DNA from: Anas platyrhynchos
Taxonomy: Eukaryota > Chordata > Aves > Anseriformes > Anatidae
DNA: 64,000 bases
Direction: 5' to 3'
Assembly: GCF_047663525.1 (NCBI RefSeq)
Contig: NC_092594.1
Coordinates: forward strand, 39,746,001 to 39,810,000
Shown piece after piece: positions 61,047 through 64,000 of the stretch. Every line of letters starts with the position of its first letter. Position 1 is the stretch's first letter. Position numbers and translations under genes: made by a program. The notes under the pieces are model-generated. The model had not been told where the DNA came from. It did no database searches and saw only the letters and a program-made list of their open reading frames with translations.

Positions 61047-61693
61047 GTTTGTGACCAATCTGTTCCCTTAAGCTTCTGCTTTGGTTTCACTGTGGGATCT
61101 TGTTATTATATTGTGTGTAAGTTTAAGCTTGGAAATAGAGGGGGAGTGAGGGAAGGATAAAAAGCAAAGCCTTACAGGGCCTCATCTCCACTGAGGAATG
61201 AATAACAACAGCCTGTCTGCTTCTGGAAGAACAGTACTGATGTATCAGCAGACTCATATGCAAGCTGATCCAAACTGGGTGCACCTCGGGTGTACCTTGT
61301 CTATTAACTATCTCTGACATTGTGCCACCTCAATAATGTAAGTGGATGTACCCAGCACCGCCTTGGGGCTACATAGAACGTGGAAATTTCTAGTATGTTA
61401 ATGTTACTCTGTTAACGAAACTGACGTACTAGCCACTTACTGTTTCTATTTTTTTTTTTTTCTGTTCAATAGTCTCCTCAGAAGTTGTTGTGGACATGTT
61501 GTGTATCTTTTCTCTTCTTCCAGGATTCATTCGTCAGGAAAGACGACCATGAAATCCGATGGCTGTGGACAACCATCTACCAGATGGTTGTTGCAGATGC
61601 TTTTGGTCAACTTCATTCGTCTTCTTAGCTCGCCTTTTCCTATATCTTGAGTTGAATTTTTGTGCAGTGCTATGTTTGCAGTGGTAACGTTGT
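61047..61693. other. Spacer after the ALDH18A1-like exon
   Basis: No further ALDH18A1 exon is recognisable. A pyrimidine tract with CAG at 61510-61529 precedes a short open stretch, but its translation matches nothing I know. Confidence 0.4.
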
Positions 61694-61845
61694 GGCCGAG
61701 GTGTTTTTGATTAAAAATGATCTTATCTGTAATAGTTAAATCACCGCATGTGGCTTTGTGGAATGACTCCCACAATTATAACATTTTTCTTCTTTATCAC
61801 AGATATGAGAAAAGCTCTTTTCAGAGATGGATAAGGAATTAATTA
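61694..61845 (+). repeat. Direct repeat, copy B (partner 59033-59170)
   Basis: Same block order as copy A about 2.66 kb upstream, in the same orientation: GAGGTGTTTTTGATT, ATCTTATCTGTAAT, AAATCACCGCATGTGGCTTTG, CTCCCAC and TATCACAGATATGAGA. The two copies bracket the ALDH18A1-like exon and a CR1. Confidence 0.85.
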
Positions 61846-62768
61846 TACCTCTGCCTTATCCTGTGAGAGCAGAAGACATGGAGTAAATGGAAATTGCAAT
61901 TCTCAGGAGACGCACTAAGAGTCTTGGGTTCCTTTTCTGCTTTCCCCCTAAGGCCTTGGGTACATTGGGTTCACCCTGGGAAGGGCATGTTGCTCAGGGC
62001 AGTTATTTCCTACCTGAGACAACGTGGGGTGTGTTTTTCTGCTGTTTTTCAGTGTGGTTCGCACTGCTTCCGTTATTGAGAAAATGGTTTGGGAAGATGT
62101 CTGCCGTTTCTCAGGATTTTCTGCCACTGCCTGCTGGCAGAAAAAATCAGTAATGCAGGTGGAGCCATGTAGGACTTCCCCGAGGTAAGCCTTCAACGGA
62201 CGGGGACCCCTAAACTTGTGCGCTGAGCATTCAAGACAAATGTCCGTGGCACAAAGATCAAGGACGACTTCTCAGAGGTAAGCAGCTTTCCCTTTGTTTC
62301 CCCATCCTCTCAGGAGCCGTCTTTACTATGGTTGTACACACTTCAGGCTCACAACACTTGTTTTCTCCTCTACTTAGTATTGCTAGTCCCTGCCTGGTGG
62401 TGGGTCAAAGTCTACGGGTTGATGTGTTTCCAAGTTAAAAGAAATAAGTATGTCTATTTAAGGTGACAATTAGTAGGATCATTTAAAGTAAATTAATCTA
62501 TATAGTAGTACGTACCTTTATTGCATGCAGCTCTTCTTCAGGTGAGTAATTCTTATAGCATAAGTAATTCTTTTGCCATGTTTCATTCATGATGTTTGTA
62601 GCGTGTCTCTTTATGTGTGTGTTTGGCCTGGAGCTGTCCTGCCTGGCAGTTAGTGATGGTAGCTAAAGTGGTGTTCCATCAGTGCAATAATACATTGTCC
62701 TGACTGTTTTGGAAAAGATATCTGGTCTGTCTCTGGGCGAATACTCAAGCTCTGGGCGAGTACTCAAG
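61846..62768. other. Intergenic, nothing recognised
   Basis: Mixed-composition sequence without a recognised gene. A small 20-base duplication (CTCTGGGCGA/GTACTCAAG type) lies at about 62733-62768. Confidence 0.45.
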
Positions 62769-63165
62769 GGCAGCTGGCACAGAGTCTTTTTGCCTTTTTT
62801 CCAGCAGTAGGTAAACATTAGGAGGAACCAGTCAAAGGAAACAGCGCTTTCTGGAACCGTCAAGTTCTTGTTCGGCAACGTAGTGACTGGTTTGATCTAC
62901 TTCACAGATGGAGAGGCAAGTGGACTGCTCTCTTTGAAATAATAAAATTGAAAACATAAAGTTTGTCAAAGATGGCAGTGCATGTTTGCAGTCTGTTTAT
63001 TGCTTTTGCCAGTGGTAGATAACATTTATAAGGAATCGGTGAAAGGAAAGAGCGCCTTCTGGAACTGTGAAGCTCTGTGTTGGCAACTCGGTGACTGGCT
63101 GGACCTACTGTCCATCTCCAGAGGGAAGCGGACTGCTGTTTTGAAATTAAAAAATACTAATAAAA
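62769..63165 (+). repeat. Two degenerate ~200-bp tandem units
   Basis: Unit 1 (about 62769-62958) and unit 2 (about 62974-63165) share in order GGCAG, GCCAG-AGTAGGTAAACATT-like, GTCAAAGGAAACAGCG/GTGAAAGGAAAGAGCG, CTTTCTGGAAC, GTGACTGG, TCTACTTC/CCTACTGTC, GGACTGCT and TTTGAAAT. Identity looks moderate, so the duplication is old. The origin is unknown. Confidence 0.75.
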
Positions 63166-63600
63166 AAAAAAAATATGGTGCTGCTCTATGGCGCCCGGAG
63201 GACTGCCACTCTGCATGGCAGTTAAAAAGAATGTGGTTTGGAGATGGAGAGCCACAGAGATGAAGCAGCTGGGAAGAGAGACACAAGTATTGCAGTAGGT
63301 AGGCTGTGGTTATGAGGTGCCTCAGGATGTGCTTTTTTTCTTGTTTCCGCCCTTCCCTCGTGCAGCCTTGGAGAGATGAAGTCCCCATGGTGTGGAGTGG
63401 TGCAAAAAGGTAAGAGGGTTGTCGGCCCGGTCAGTTTCCTTCACCAATGCTAAGGCAAGTCTTTGAAGAGAAACAGCCTGGTTGCTTGTGCTGCCCCCTG
63501 TTGAACTAAGCCAGACCAAAACCAGGGCTGCTGTTCCTCCTGCTCTCTTTGCCTCTTCTCATCTTGCAGAGGAATGGTCCAGCAATTCGGGTTAATAGGG
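63166..63600. other. Unassigned sequence before the LTR
   Basis: No recognised gene. A purine-rich run (GGGGACAAGAGAACAAAGGGG, about 63598-63618) lies immediately before the putative LTR and could be a polypurine tract, but this is speculative. Confidence 0.35.
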
Positions 63601-63636
63601 GACAAGAGAACAAAGGGGTTTCAGAATAACTGCTAA

Positions 63637-64000
63637 CTGTTATGACTATTGCATGGGGCACTATGCAAGTCTCTGACATCCAGCCAAGATGGACAAAGGA
63701 GAAGGACAAGGGAAAAGCCTGGGAGGAAGACTATGAGCCTTCAGTACGAGAGACCCGCAGAGGGACCACCAGAGACTGATAACACATGCGCCAGTGGGCG
63801 GGTTCGGATTCCAGGAACTAGTTATAATAACCCTGCCTTTTCTAGAAGTAGTAATGAATATGTATTAGCCCAGGAGCATAAAAACCAGCCGCCTGCTGTG
63901 ACTTGTGTGCGTCTCGGTGGAGCAGAGACTCCCGGCGCACCCAGTGCTGTTTGCTTACCTCTATTCATTTAATAAATTGTAAACTTTGATTGTAATCCTA
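63637..64000 (+). mobile_element. Putative endogenous retroviral LTR, cut by window end
   Basis: The last 360 bases have LTR-like architecture. There is a promoter-like CATAAAAACC near 63877 with a GC-richer stretch after it, and AATAAA at 63971-63976 about 95 bases further on. The compact U3-R layout is typical of avian endogenous retroviruses. The 5' edge (TGTTATGAC) is a guess, and the 3' edge lies beyond the window. No viral gene is visible. Confidence 0.5.

Noticed and set aside
61530-61630. Open stretch after TTCTTCCAG as the next ALDH18A1 exon
   Set aside because: The translation does not resemble the enzyme downstream of the 60.86 kb exon in any frame.

Overview
The window is vertebrate nuclear DNA, almost certainly from a bird. 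The interspersed repeats are overwhelmingly CR1 LINEs, truncated at the 5' end. Several finish in the avian-style tail that repeats a short ATTCTATG-like motif. The two complete genes match the conserved amniote block ACADM - RABGGTB - MSH4. The genes are intron-rich with GT-AG splice sites, CpG-island promoters and AATAAA signals. The species cannot be read from the sequence.

Layout. 1-7.2 kb holds CR1 fragments and two CpG islands (about 2.64-4.06 and 6.53-7.20 kb) for which I recognise no protein. 9.29-11.29 kb holds three decayed exons in order that I recognise as exons 3, 4 and 5 of ACADM (medium-chain acyl-CoA dehydrogenase). They sit just upstream of RABGGTB, where ACADM lies in human. 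12.1-12.7 kb is a CR1 copy almost identical to one at 0.77-1.32 kb. 13.4-24.7 kb is RABGGTB on the + strand, with nine coding exons and 331 residues. Two introns carry SNORD45-type box C/D snoRNAs, and intron 8 carries a CR1 with a 415-codon reverse-transcriptase ORF. 27.2-56.7 kb is MSH4 on the + strand, with twenty coding exons and 937 residues. All splice phases close and the ATPase motifs are intact.

56.7-64.0 kb is accessory sequence. It has a CR1, a GC-rich patch made partly of four exact-length 68-bp repeats carrying CCAAT boxes and CRE-like sites, another CR1, and one isolated exon of ALDH18A1 (P5C synthase) with an open frame and both splice sites. It also has two families of degenerate direct duplications. 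It ends in what looks like the start of an endogenous retroviral LTR running off the window.

The two intact genes do unrelated jobs: Rab prenylation in the cytosol, and meiotic crossover formation with MSH5. Their proximity reflects conserved synteny rather than an operon. The parts most worth a second look are the ACADM relic, the near-identical CR1 pair, the 68-bp promoter-like array and the ectopic ALDH18A1 exon. Exon coordinates are my own reading of splice signals and reading phase, without alignment software. Family numbering and gene order in other species come from memory.
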